Source of the DNA: Euzebya pacifica
GTDB lineage: Bacteria > Actinomycetota > Nitriliruptoria > Euzebyales > Euzebyaceae
DNA length: 64,000 bases
Direction: 5' to 3'
Assembly: GCF_003344865.1 (NCBI RefSeq)
Contig: NZ_CP031166.1
Span: 1-64,000, forward strand
The stretch's first letter is position 1; every line of letters begins with the position of its first letter. The notes beneath the pieces were generated by a model that saw only the letters and a program-made list of their open reading frames with translations, had not been told where the DNA came from and ran no database searches. A program made the position numbers and the translations under genes. Of the stretch, positions 8,785 to 16,576 are shown piece by piece.

Positions 8785-8886
8785 CGGCGACAACCATCGC
8801 TGACACGGGCAGGCGACAACCAGCGCTGACATGGTCAGGCGACAACCGGCGCTGACATGGTCAGGCGACAGCCGTGGTGACGTGGA
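8785..8886. repeat. Tandem 26-bp repeat, about four units
   Basis: Two near-identical 26-base units at 8810-8835 and 8836-8861 (CAGGCGACAACCRGCGCTGA followed by CATGGT) are flanked by a degenerate unit on each side (8785-8809 and 8862-8886). The unit length is close to 2.5 helical turns, so successive sites alternate faces of the DNA. Iteron-like sites are one possibility; no replication gene is nearby. Confidence 0.7.
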
Positions 8887-9191
8887 TGGTTGACGCCGTC
8901 ACCCCATGTGGGTCGCCACGCGGTCGGACGGAGCGCGCAGGCACCCGCCAACGACGTAGGAACCGAGATGGGCGTGGCTGACCTGCTGAACCGACGCGAC
9001 GGGCTGCGGACTGCCATCGGCAGCATCAGGCGCTGCCCGAACAACCATCCGCGAAGAGCAGTCCACCTTCTGGTTCCCGTGCCAACCGAGACCCGCACCC
9101 AGCCCCATGCACCACGGGGTTCGCTGACTCCCTCGTGTCGGTCGGGCCGGGCGGGCCCACCAGCTGCGTTGGCGGGCCCGCAACGTCCGGG

Positions 9192-10781
9192 TCAGCGCAT
9201 CCGGACGAAGTCGACCATGAAGTCCAGCAGGACCTCATCGTCCAGCCGGAGCCACTCACCCGTCTCCTGATGTCGCTCTCCGGCGAGTTCTATGTAGGCA
9301 ACTCGCCCGTCGGGTCCCTCTGCAAACAAGGCTGCTGCCCCCCACGTATTCCCGTGGGTATCGGATGGGAGATCATAGGCCCACCCATGGACAGGTATTC
9401 CGTCTACCAGCAGATCCACAGGGTGTACCTGCTCTGCCGTCGACCTGGAGAGAGAAGTCCAGCTGGTACCCCAATCCACAACGTCTGCACCGCCGAGCAC
9501 CAAGGTGGTACGTGGTACGTAGCACGCGCCAGTGATACTGGTCGTGTCAAACCAGTCGATGGGATGTTCCCACGTCTGAGTGATTATCGGATCATTCCAG
9601 TACTCCTGCGGCACGTTGCCGAGGCGTTCGCACAACCAGCCGTCACCGGCCACGGGCGCGATGACGTCGCCGACGCAGTCGGCCTTCATCGCATCAGCGA
9701 CCCTGGACGACACCCGGTCGGTGGGGCCGACGACGAGGATGTGTCGGTTCAGGTCGTAGCACGGTGACACGCGGGCGGCGACGGGTGCGTCGATCCGGTT
9801 GGTGTCGACCAGCATCAGGGAGGTGTTGCGGCCTCGCAGCGCCCCGGTCGTCAACGCCGCGGCCGGTAGCCCGTACACCCATCCGTCGGATGCGAACCCG
9901 TTGATCACCACGTGGTGGGACGCCCCACCGATGTCGTTGTCGTACTCGCCGTTGTACCAGGTGTCGAACACTGCAGCGGTTGCCGTCCTGGTGTTGCCTG
10001 CAACTCGGTCGACCCGGATGTTGTCGTAGGTGGACGCCACCATGTACCGGTCCACGACGGACTCGTTGACGGCGTTCTCACCACCGGCCACGACGAACCA
10101 GTGGGACCAGTCCTCCCTGAGGTAGTCCTCCACCGCAGGGTGCGGCCGGGACGTCGGGGTCAGCAGGATCGGGGCACGACCGGCCGCCCACACCGACGCC
10201 GTGATCGAGTCGGCCCAGTCATCAGACCGTGCCAGGACGACACGGCCACCCGGCGGATCCCAGTGGGCGTTGAACTCCCGCGCCACCGCAACCGACGTCT
10301 CCACACGGGACGCACCCGACAGGCGACGAACGTCATAGCCCTCGAGGGCCAACTCGACCTGTGGCGACAGCGCCGACGTGCCACCCAACAGGTACACGAT
10401 CCCGCCGGCCGGCAGGACCCGGTCGACCTCTGCCGCCACCCGACCATCCAGCGCCTCCGACCCGGTCAGCAGGATCGGGCCGCGCGTGGCGAACACGGTG
10501 CCGGCGAGGCTGTCGGCGAACACGTCATCGCGGGAGATGACGACGAGCTCGGCGGTCTCGTCGGCGAACCGGACCCGCGACACCTCAACGGCAGTGCCGA
10601 TCGGGTCGCCGGCGTCGATCCGCTGGACGGTCTCGGGATCGGCGTCGAACCAGGGGGCACGCGAACTCTCGGTACGCCGCGAATCGGGCACCTCGTCGGA
10701 CTGCGTTCCCGTGGCGGACGCCGGCGGGACGAACACGATCATCACCAGCAGCACCAGGGCTGCGGACAGGACTCTGGACAC
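9192..10781 (-). CDS. Secreted protein with cell-wall-binding type 2 repeats
   Basis: 529 residues. GTG start at 10781 with TTGGAG upstream. A signal peptide (hydrophobic core LVLLVMIVFV, cleavage after ASA near residue 23) precedes an acidic linker. Residues about 55-330 contain CWB2-type units: DDVFADSLAGTVFA...PILLT, VYLLGGTSAL, YDVRRLSGASRVETSVAVA, then DDWADSITASVWA...PILLTP and WFVVAGGENAV. These modules bind teichoic-acid-like or other anionic wall polymers in Gram-positive bacteria. The C-terminal 200 residues (with two or three Cys and tryptophan-rich strands) are of unknown function and are probably the displayed domain. Confidence 0.9.
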   Translation of the reverse strand: MSRVLSAALVLLVMIVFVPPASATGTQSDEVPDSRRTESSRAPWFDADPETVQRIDAGDPIGTAVEVSRVRFADETAELVVISRDDVFADSLAGTVFATRGPILLTGSEALDGRVAAEVDRVLPAGGIVYLLGGTSALSPQVELALEGYDVRRLSGASRVETSVAVAREFNAHWDPPGGRVVLARSDDWADSITASVWAAGRAPILLTPTSRPHPAVEDYLREDWSHWFVVAGGENAVNESVVDRYMVASTYDNIRVDRVAGNTRTATAAVFDTWYNGEYDNDIGGASHHVVINGFASDGWVYGLPAAALTTGALRGRNTSLMLVDTNRIDAPVAARVSPCYDLNRHILVVGPTDRVSSRVADAMKADCVGDVIAPVAGDGWLCERLGNVPQEYWNDPIITQTWEHPIDWFDTTSITGACYVPRTTLVLGGADVVDWGTSWTSLSRSTAEQVHPVDLLVDGIPVHGWAYDLPSDTHGNTWGAAALFAEGPDGRVAYIELAGERHQETGEWLRLDDEVLLDFMVDFVRMR

Positions 10782-11417
10782 ACACGCTCCAAGGGTTGGG
10801 TGTGCGCTGCACAGCGGCCGACCGGCGGGGGGAGGGGCGACCCTGCAACTGCGCAGCGATGCACACGTTGGGGTTTAGGACGGGTCGATGCTCCACGGAC
10901 GCGGCCGGTCGGCAGCGCCGCCCGGATCGCCAGTCGGGGCCATCGGCCGCAGGCAGTCGGGGGAGCGGGGCGGTCGTGGACGGGCACGTCGTTGGTGTCG
11001 TTGGGACGTTGCCGTCCACGACGCTGCTGCTGCCACTCGCTTCCACCCACCCCTGGCTCGATTGCCTTGCTCCGGTTTTCATTCGACATCAGGGCCGGTG
11101 GTTCCTGCTCCGGTTGCCGCACGACGGGCAACGTCGTCCACGGGTACCAGCACAACCTCCGCCGCCGACTGCGGTCAACCGTCGATGCGCTGCTCCGCGG
11201 GGGTGTCATCCGTCGCGGACGGCTGCTCGTGCTCGCTTCCCGCCATCGACGAGGTCCTCGGCCGACTGACCCCTGTCCCAACACGGACGCAGGTCCGCGC
11301 GCCGCCGCAGCCAGCGCAGAGGGGCACCACGGGGAGGCGGCGGCCCCCAGGACAGCCGAGGGCGAGCCCCCCGTGCGCCGGTGGCGGTTCAGTTCCGACA
11401 TGCAAGGGTTGGGCGGC
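10782..11417. other. Divergent intergenic region
   Basis: 636 bases between the divergent CWB2 gene and the 11418 gene. No frame has protein-like codon use with a start. The stretch must hold promoters for both sides, but I cannot place clear -35/-10 pairs; GGGTTTAGGACG near 10873 is the most AT-containing part. Confidence 0.4.
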
Positions 11418-11768
11418 ATGGACGACACCCTCCTCGACAGCCTGCTGACCCTCGCGACCGGCCACGACGAAGGGGCGGCCGCGCCCACCCCGGGGATGCG
11501 GGTGCTGCTTCGCCTCGGACTCCGCAACGGCCAGATCGTCGAAGGCGAACTCCTCAGCGCCCAGCAGTACCTGTACAGCCTCGATCGGGTCACCCCCGAG
11601 GACCTGCCCCCCATCGAATGGGCTGACGACGACGGACTGGTCCACCTCGACCGGGTCACCTACGGCGATGCCGGCCGCACCTACGGGCCGTCCGCCGCCC
11701 CCGGCGCGATCCAGCTGCACCGCAACGACATCGTCACCACCCAGGTCATCGGCATCGGTCCACGCTGA
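11418..11768 (+). CDS. Hypothetical protein, 116 aa
   Basis: ATG at 11418 is preferred, with AAGGGTTGGG upstream; an in-frame ATG lies at 11400. The core RVLLRLGLRNGQIVEGEL and closing AIQLHRNDIVTTQVIGI are alternating strands that resemble a small beta-barrel of Sm/LSm type, separated by an acidic insert. No family assigned. It precedes rnhA by 38 bases on the same strand and may be co-transcribed. Confidence 0.65.
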   Translation: MDDTLLDSLLTLATGHDEGAAAPTPGMRVLLRLGLRNGQIVEGELLSAQQYLYSLDRVTPEDLPPIEWADDDGLVHLDRVTYGDAGRTYGPSAAPGAIQLHRNDIVTTQVIGIGPR

Positions 11769-11806
11769 CCACAGCCCCCAGCACAGCAACGAAGGGTGCC
11801 CCTGAC

Positions 11807-12247
11807 ATGCGCGTGGTCCACACCGACGGGTCGTGCCTGTACCCGACGCCGGCCGCACGGACCGGGCCGGGCGGCTGGGCCTGGATCACCGATGACGGCC
11901 AGCAGGGCTCCGGTGGGCAGCCCGACACCACCAACCAGCGGATGGAGCTGCATGCCGTCGCCGATGCGCTCCGCCGCATCGACGGGCCGGTGGAGGTCGT
12001 CACCGACTCCGCCTACGTCGCCAACTGCTGGGCGCAACGATGGTGGGAGGGCTGGATCGCCCGTGGCTGGAAGACCTCCGCCAAGAAGCCCGTTGCCCAC
12101 CGGGACCTGTGGGAACCCGTCGTCGACAGGTTCGCCCTGGGTGACGTCACCATCCGTTGGGTGAAGGGCCACACCGGCGATCCCGGCAACGAACTCGCCG
12201 ACCGGCTTGCCCGCAGCGAAGCAGAACGGATCCGCGACACGACCTGA
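11807..12247 (+). CDS. rnhA: Ribonuclease HI
   Basis: 146 residues, the usual length of bacterial RNase HI, which cleaves the RNA strand of RNA-DNA hybrids. The catalytic carboxylates are all present: Asp7 in HTDGS, Glu47 in NQRMELHAV, Asp67 in VTDSAYV, and Asp132 in NELADRLA, with the flexible-loop His122 in WVKGHTGD. The basic WWEGWIARGWKTSAKKPV segment corresponds to the substrate-handle region. ATG at 11807. Presence beside SSB, dUTPase and DprA in the same region suits a replicon carrying its own DNA-maintenance enzymes. Confidence 0.96.
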   Translation: MRVVHTDGSCLYPTPAARTGPGGWAWITDDGQQGSGGQPDTTNQRMELHAVADALRRIDGPVEVVTDSAYVANCWAQRWWEGWIARGWKTSAKKPVAHRDLWEPVVDRFALGDVTIRWVKGHTGDPGNELADRLARSEAERIRDTT

Positions 12248-12409
12248 CCACACCCCGAAAGGGAAGTTGTCGGCCGCTCGGCACCCGTGACCGGTCCTGC
12301 GGCATGCTGCCCCTGCCGTTGTCCCGTCCGCCGCGGGCACGCCGTCGCCCCGTGAGGTCGGGGTTGGGGCGTGCCAGCCGGCACCATCCGACCAAAGCAG
12401 GGGAAACCC

Positions 12410-13062
12410 GTGACCGACCCAGCCGCCGAACCCGCCGAACCCGCCGATGGCCGCAGCAGCCTGCTCGACCTGTACCGCATCATTGCCGCGGAGGGCATCG
12501 ACCCGACACGGGTCAGGGTGATGCGTCACACCCCATCGCCCGACGAGCTCGCCCGGCAGATCCGATGGATGGCAGTCGAGGACCCCGTCGCCTTCACCGC
12601 CTTCCACTGCTACCAGCTCAACCAGCAGGCCATCAGCCTCCGCAAGGCCGACTGGCTGGTCTCCACCCTGCCCGAGGGCCGCGCAGCGGTGTTCACCGGC
12701 CTGTTCGCCATCGGCGCCGAACAGCACCTCGACCAGAACGCCTGGCTGGCCAAACCCGGCAACGACCGGCTTGCCGCCGCAGGTGCCATCGGGCCCGCCG
12801 ACACCGGAGCCCATGCGTGGTTCGAGCTGACCGCCGACCCGCGGCTCTCCGACCTCATCGGCCGGCTCGAGGTCGGCTGGCCACCCGCCCGCAACTGGTG
12901 CCGACGGCTGCAACCCGGCCTGTTCCCCATACTGGCCATCCACCGCGAGAACATCCTCGCGTCCCACACCCCGCGACCCAGCTGATCAGCTACACCGACC
13001 TTTGCGGCGCTGCCCACGCCCTGGTGGTCCTCGGCCGGGTCGCCCACGGCGACCCGGACTGA
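12410..13062 (+). pseudogene. Frameshifted relative of the GIY-YIG protein's N-terminal domain
   Basis: GTG start at 12410 after CAGGGGAAA. The uninterrupted frame ends at 12985 (191 residues). It shares with the 30590 protein the stations RHTP/RHTG, the GLFAIG/GLYRVG region, PGNDRLAA-GA-GPAD, W-x-EL-x(2)-D-x-RL...GRL and RxxxPGLFxIxAxHxE, but lacks the GIY-YIG nuclease. At the four-C run 12969-12972 one added C would restore the reading HTPATQLISYTDLCGAAHAL and carry the protein to the TGA at 13060-13062. So it is either a one-base deletion or a sequencing error. If functional it would be a stand-alone copy of the N-terminal domain. Confidence 0.65.
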
Positions 13063-13076
13063 CCCCCACCGGTCAG
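13059..13076. terminator. Hairpin between convergent genes
   Basis: CTGACC-CCCACC-GGTCAG forms a six-pair stem with a six-base loop. It overlaps the TGA of the plus-strand gene (13060-13062) and the stop of the minus-strand gene (13073), so it could end transcription from both sides. No T-run is seen on either strand. Confidence 0.5.
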
Positions 13077-13309
13077 GGCAACCAGCGGGTACGGACGCCA
13101 TCGGGCCACGGGCTCGGCGGGACCGGTTCGCCACGCTGCCCCACCCAGCGATCAAGGGCCCGTCCGGCCGCCTGCAACTGGGCAACGACATCAAGGACCT
13201 GGTCCATGTCGTCCTCCAGGTCGCCGGCACAGAAGTCCGCCACCGCGTGGTAGGCCTTCCAGAAGACCGCAGCGGGCACCTCCACCATGACGTCGTCCAC
13301 GCCCGTCAC
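13073..13309 (-). CDS. Hypothetical protein, 78 aa
   Basis: Small acidic protein: YHAVADFCAGDLEDDMDQVL and VVAQLQAAGRALDRWVGQ are predicted helices, followed by a Pro-rich basic tail. ATG at 13309 lies inside the end of the upstream gene (ATGA overlap with the 14313 gene), so the two are translationally coupled. No family recognised. Confidence 0.7.
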   Translation of the reverse strand: MTGVDDVMVEVPAAVFWKAYHAVADFCAGDLEDDMDQVLDVVAQLQAAGRALDRWVGQRGEPVPPSPWPDGVRTRWLP

Positions 13310-14313
13310 CGCCCCACCCGACCGTCGGCAACGACCCCGGACCGAGACGGTGTCTCCGTGGGGATGCGGGCAACGGTGGCAGACGGGCCGCCCTTGCAGG
13401 GGATGACCGTGAGGTGCTGCTGGTCGACCAGCAGCACCGCTGGCTGGTCGAACGTCCGGCCCAGGCAGACGAGCAGGGCGATGTCGGGATCGGGGATGGC
13501 CCAGCCGACCGTCGGGCCCCCGTCGCCGGCGGTGTGGGCGGGCAGCACGGTTGCGCCGGTTCCGGTGAGGATGCGGGCCAGGTCGGCTGTGCGGATCCCG
13601 TCAGCCCCCTGGGTGCCGGCCGGTGGCCAGCCCCGGAGGATGCCGATCCGCTCCCACGGCAACACCGGTTCGCCGGTCGGTCCGGTGACCCGCATCCGGT
13701 GGGGCATCACCACGTCGACGTCCACGCGGGCCGGGTCGGGCACGGCGTCCCGGATCGGCGGGGCGGGGTCGGGTTGGCGGCCGAGCTGCCAGGTCGGGGC
13801 CGCAGGCACCGGAGGGCCCCACCGGCCGGCAGGCACCCTGCCGGCAAGCTCCCTCAGCGTGGCCCCCGGCTCGGGCATCCTGACCGGCGTGCCGTTGCAC
13901 ACCAGGTGGGGCGGCTGGCCAGCCGGTTGGTCCACGGCCACCGGCAGGTACGGGTCAGCGGTGGCCCAGTAGACCGCTGCTGCCGACAGCGGCCAGTCGG
14001 GATCGTCGAGGGCGTCGAGCAGGTCGGCAGCGCCACCGTGCAGCCACGCCACATGGACCTGCCGATGGTGGATGAGGCGTCGCAGCCGGTTGCCACGCCC
14101 GTTGAGGTAGTTGACCGTCGCCCCCGAGCTGCTGGACGCCGAATGGACTGGCGGGTCGATGGGGGCATCGGCTCGGGCACGCAACCAGCCGGTGAGACGG
14201 TCGGGGTTGGCGGCCAGCACCGCCAGGGTCAGCTCGTCGACACCGACATGATGGCGCAGCCAACGGAGGACACGGGTGTGGAGGTCGCCGGGGAACGGAA
14301 ACGGTGAGTGCAT
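13306..14313 (-). CDS. Hypothetical protein, 335 aa
   Basis: The N-terminal 100 residues are helical and repeat-like: VLRWLRHHVGVDELTLAVLA followed by leucine-rich helices, LIHHRQVHVAWLHGGAADLL and DALDDPDWPLSAAAVYWA. This resembles HEAT-like or ankyrin-like helical pairs. The C-terminal 200 residues are Pro-rich with strands (AVLLVDQQHLTVIPC). No signal peptide. Its stop overlaps the start of the 78-aa gene downstream. Function unknown. Confidence 0.75.
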   Translation of the reverse strand: MHSPFPFPGDLHTRVLRWLRHHVGVDELTLAVLAANPDRLTGWLRARADAPIDPPVHSASSSSGATVNYLNGRGNRLRRLIHHRQVHVAWLHGGAADLLDALDDPDWPLSAAAVYWATADPYLPVAVDQPAGQPPHLVCNGTPVRMPEPGATLRELAGRVPAGRWGPPVPAAPTWQLGRQPDPAPPIRDAVPDPARVDVDVVMPHRMRVTGPTGEPVLPWERIGILRGWPPAGTQGADGIRTADLARILTGTGATVLPAHTAGDGGPTVGWAIPDPDIALLVCLGRTFDQPAVLLVDQQHLTVIPCKGGPSATVARIPTETPSRSGVVADGRVGR

Positions 14314-14731
14314 GGGGACGGGCCTCTCTGCGGTCCGACGCGCAGGGCGGTCCCCGGATGCCGCCCCCAGCGGGGTCGGCGCTTCCTACCTCTTGCCCGA
14401 GTTCGGGCCGCATCCCCTCCAACGGAGGGAAGGCACCTTGGGGTTGGTCCAGGTTGCCCCGCGGACAGGTCCGCGGTCGTGATGCCGACGCCGTACGGCG
14501 CCGTACCTCCAAGTGTAAACGAGCGAGCCCGGTGGCCAGCGGAGGATCAGCCGATCCGTGATGCAACGAGACGGTCACACAACGGTGCCGTGGCCGTCAC
14601 CGGCCGCTGGCACGGTGACGGCCGTCCCGGTTCGTCAAGCTCCGCCCGGTTGCGGTCTCGGGACACCGGCCCCCTAATCGTTCGTCGATCGGCTCCGACG
14701 CACGAGAAGGGGGCCGACTTCCGTCCGGGGG
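14314..14731. other. Spacer with three stacked inverted repeats
   Basis: No gene is seen in 418 bases. Inverted repeats lie in a row: CCCTCC-AAC-GGAGGG (14415-14429), CCGCGGAC-AG-GTCCGCGG (14459-14476) and the exact palindrome GTACGGCGCCGTAC (14493-14506). They fall in the leader of the minus-strand 13306 gene and downstream of the minus-strand 14732 gene, so they could be a terminator followed by a structured leader or operators. Confidence 0.55.
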
Positions 14732-15562
14732 TCACATCGGCCAGACGCCGACGTCGGTGACGTCGTGGCCGGCGGCCCGGAGGTCAGCGACGACCGAGTC
14801 GAGCAGTTCCAGCGGGTAGGTGACGAACACGTTGGGGTTGACCGGGGAGGGGTCCGATTGGGTGGCCAGATCGCGGATGGATGGGGGCAGCAGCTGGTGC
14901 ACCTCCCATGCGGGCGTCTCGTGGGGTGCCTCGCCGAGGAGGTTGGACGCCACCGCCTGGTCCCACACCTGGCCCGAGTCCAGCGGGGTGGCATCGGGCA
15001 CCACCGCAGGGTCGGTGTCATGGAGGTCCTCGTCCAGGCCGGCCCGGTCCATGACGTCCTCGTCGACGAACGTCCAGAACAACCCGGCACGGTCCTCGCC
15101 GAGCAGCCGCCGGAGTTCCCCGACCGTGTTCACGTCCTCCCAGTCCATCCCGTTGAGCGCCTGCCTGGTCGCCCCCGGCCTGGTGATGGTGAACTCGTCG
15201 TGGAAGCGCACGACCTCCACCGGCACCGGGGATGCTGGTGCGGTCTCCTGGGCGGCCGGCACGTCGGGGTCGTCGTCCTCCACCGTCCGGTACACCTCGC
15301 TGTCTGCTGCACGCGCTGTGGCATCGCTGCGGCCATCCAGCATTGCGTCAAGGTCGGCCGTGCGGGGCAGTCGGCCAGCCCGCACGTCACCGGCAACCCG
15401 GTCCATCGCGTCGGCCCGTGCCCGGGCGAACGGGCCGGGCAACCGGTCGAGAAGCCGTCCGACCTCAGCCAACCAGCCTGCCCGCCGTCGGCCGTCGCGG
15501 TACTCAGCGACGAGCTCTGCCAACCGGTCCAACGGATCCTCCGCCGCAGCGTTTGTGCTCAT
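14732..15562 (-). CDS. Hypothetical protein, 276 aa
   Basis: ATG at 15562 (another ATG three codons upstream). The first 100 residues are helical and rich in Arg/Asp (LDRLAELVAEYRDGRRRAGWL, LLDRLPGPFARARADAMDRV); the C-terminal 150 residues are an acidic, Trp-containing alpha/beta domain ending with NPNVFVTYPLELLDSVV and a Gly/Asp strand. No catalytic motif or membrane segment. It diverges from the 15601 gene with only about 40 bases between the starts. Confidence 0.7.
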   Translation of the reverse strand: MSTNAAAEDPLDRLAELVAEYRDGRRRAGWLAEVGRLLDRLPGPFARARADAMDRVAGDVRAGRLPRTADLDAMLDGRSDATARAADSEVYRTVEDDDPDVPAAQETAPASPVPVEVVRFHDEFTITRPGATRQALNGMDWEDVNTVGELRRLLGEDRAGLFWTFVDEDVMDRAGLDEDLHDTDPAVVPDATPLDSGQVWDQAVASNLLGEAPHETPAWEVHQLLPPSIRDLATQSDPSPVNPNVFVTYPLELLDSVVADLRAAGHDVTDVGVWPM

Positions 15563-15600
15563 GCGGCGCATGATCGCCGATCGGCCCGCTCGTGCCGATA

Positions 15601-15966
15601 ATGCCCGGCATGCCGAACAGTCCACTTCGCCTCGTCCTCGTGACGCTCGACAACGACCGGTTCACCATCGTCAGGCACGACGAGTTCCACGGACGCCACG
15701 ACGACAACGATGACGACCTCGACTACGACCTCGACGATGTCGATGATGACGATCTTGACGGGGGGCTCGAGGGGCCCGAATGGACCTACGTCCCCGGTAC
15801 CGAGGACGGCATCGAAGATCATCTTCCCGACGACGTCGTGGCCCTCATGCAGGTCACCGGTGGGCTCATGGGCCCGGACCAGGTCTGGTGGCCCACCAGC
15901 TGTCTGGAGGAGGTCCGTGCGGCACTGCTCACCGCCGGCCATCCGCTGAGCACAGCCAACTGGTGA
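15601..15966 (+). CDS. Small protein with a poly-Asp tract
   Basis: 121 residues from ATG 15601 (ATG 15610 and GTG 15592 are alternatives). After a strand (LRLVLVTLDNDRFTIV) comes an Asp run, DDNDDDLDYDLDDVDDDDLD (residues about 34-55), in which over two thirds of residues are Asp. The rest is a compact domain with WTYVPGTEDG and LPDDVVALMQVTGG. Long Asp tracts occur in DNA mimics and in metal-binding proteins; which applies here cannot be told. Confidence 0.7.
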   Translation: MPGMPNSPLRLVLVTLDNDRFTIVRHDEFHGRHDDNDDDLDYDLDDVDDDDLDGGLEGPEWTYVPGTEDGIEDHLPDDVVALMQVTGGLMGPDQVWWPTSCLEEVRAALLTAGHPLSTANW

Positions 15967-16033
15967 CAGCCTCCCGCGGGTCCTTCCGGCCGTCGGGTCG
16001 CGTCCCAGTCCTCTACCGGTAGGCTGCACGATC

Positions 16034-16396
16034 ATGGGGTGGTACGAGCAGCAGCACGTCGACGACGCGATCGCCTGGCTGGCACGACATGTGCCTGACC
16101 GGCCCGAGGGGACGGTGGGCTACGCCGACCTGCTTGCCGGGGTTGGGCTGCCCGGCCCCGCCGAGGTGGGTGTTGGCCAGCTTGCCCTGTTCATGGGCGA
16201 CATCCATCGGGCCCAGTCCGTCCCTTGGGACAGCGTGGTCGTGAACAAGGCCACTGGGGTCCCCGGACATGGGTACTGGACGATCAACGACCGGCGCGAC
16301 CCGATGCGTGATGGCTCCCAGGTCGACATGGACTTCTGGACGGCCCAGCAGCAGCAGGTCTGGGCCCATGTCGGCCACCCCAACGCCCGACGCTGA
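16034..16396 (+). CDS. Hypothetical protein, 120 aa
   Basis: ATG 16034. Motif order YADLLAGVGLPGPAEVG, then VPWDSVVVNKATGVPGHGYW. This arrangement, a helix with G-L-P-G followed by PW..VVN..TG-x-PG-x-G-[FY]-W, recalls the DNA-binding part of alkyltransferase-like proteins, but the active-site PCHR is absent. It could bind DNA without catalysis; this is a weak inference. Upstream CTACCGGTAGGCT (16013-16025) resembles a -10 region. Confidence 0.7.
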   Translation: MGWYEQQHVDDAIAWLARHVPDRPEGTVGYADLLAGVGLPGPAEVGVGQLALFMGDIHRAQSVPWDSVVVNKATGVPGHGYWTINDRRDPMRDGSQVDMDFWTAQQQQVWAHVGHPNARR

Positions 16397-16411
16397 CACC
16401 CGTGCCCGGCG

Positions 16412-16432
16412 GGGCCACGCCCTGCGTGGCTC
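16412..16432. terminator. Hairpin between convergent genes
   Basis: GCCACGC-CCT-GCGTGGC (16414-16430) is a perfect seven-pair stem with a three-base loop, extended by one wobble and one G-C pair. It lies just after the 16034 gene and faces the convergent 16577 gene. Confidence 0.6.
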
Positions 16433-16576
16433 GAGACGTTTGCGGTGTGGCGGAGGGTGGTGCTGGCGAGAGGGACCTACGCCCGTGGTGGTCCCTGTGG
16501 GTGGGGCCTACGTGGGAATGGTCCCTCTCGAAGGCTGCACGATAGAGCCTGCGGCCACCTGAGGGCGACCCCGAGG

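Larger units (their letters stand above)
8481..9191. other. Repeat-rich spacer between convergent genes
   Basis: 711 bases with no supportable gene. It holds a TGACATGT palindrome (8752-8773), a tandem 26-bp repeat (8785-8886) and a TTGACGCCGTCAC dyad at 8889-8901. A 33-base stretch from 8754 recurs with two or three changes at 33037 in another spacer. The concentration of repeats suggests a protein-binding region, for example for partition or nucleoid organisation, but this is inference. Confidence 0.6.

Noticed and set aside
9912-11768. A 618-codon open frame on the plus strand
   Set aside because: Most of it is antisense to the CWB2 gene and its product is Arg/Gly-rich low-complexity text. 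Only the last 116 codons (from 11418) look like a gene.
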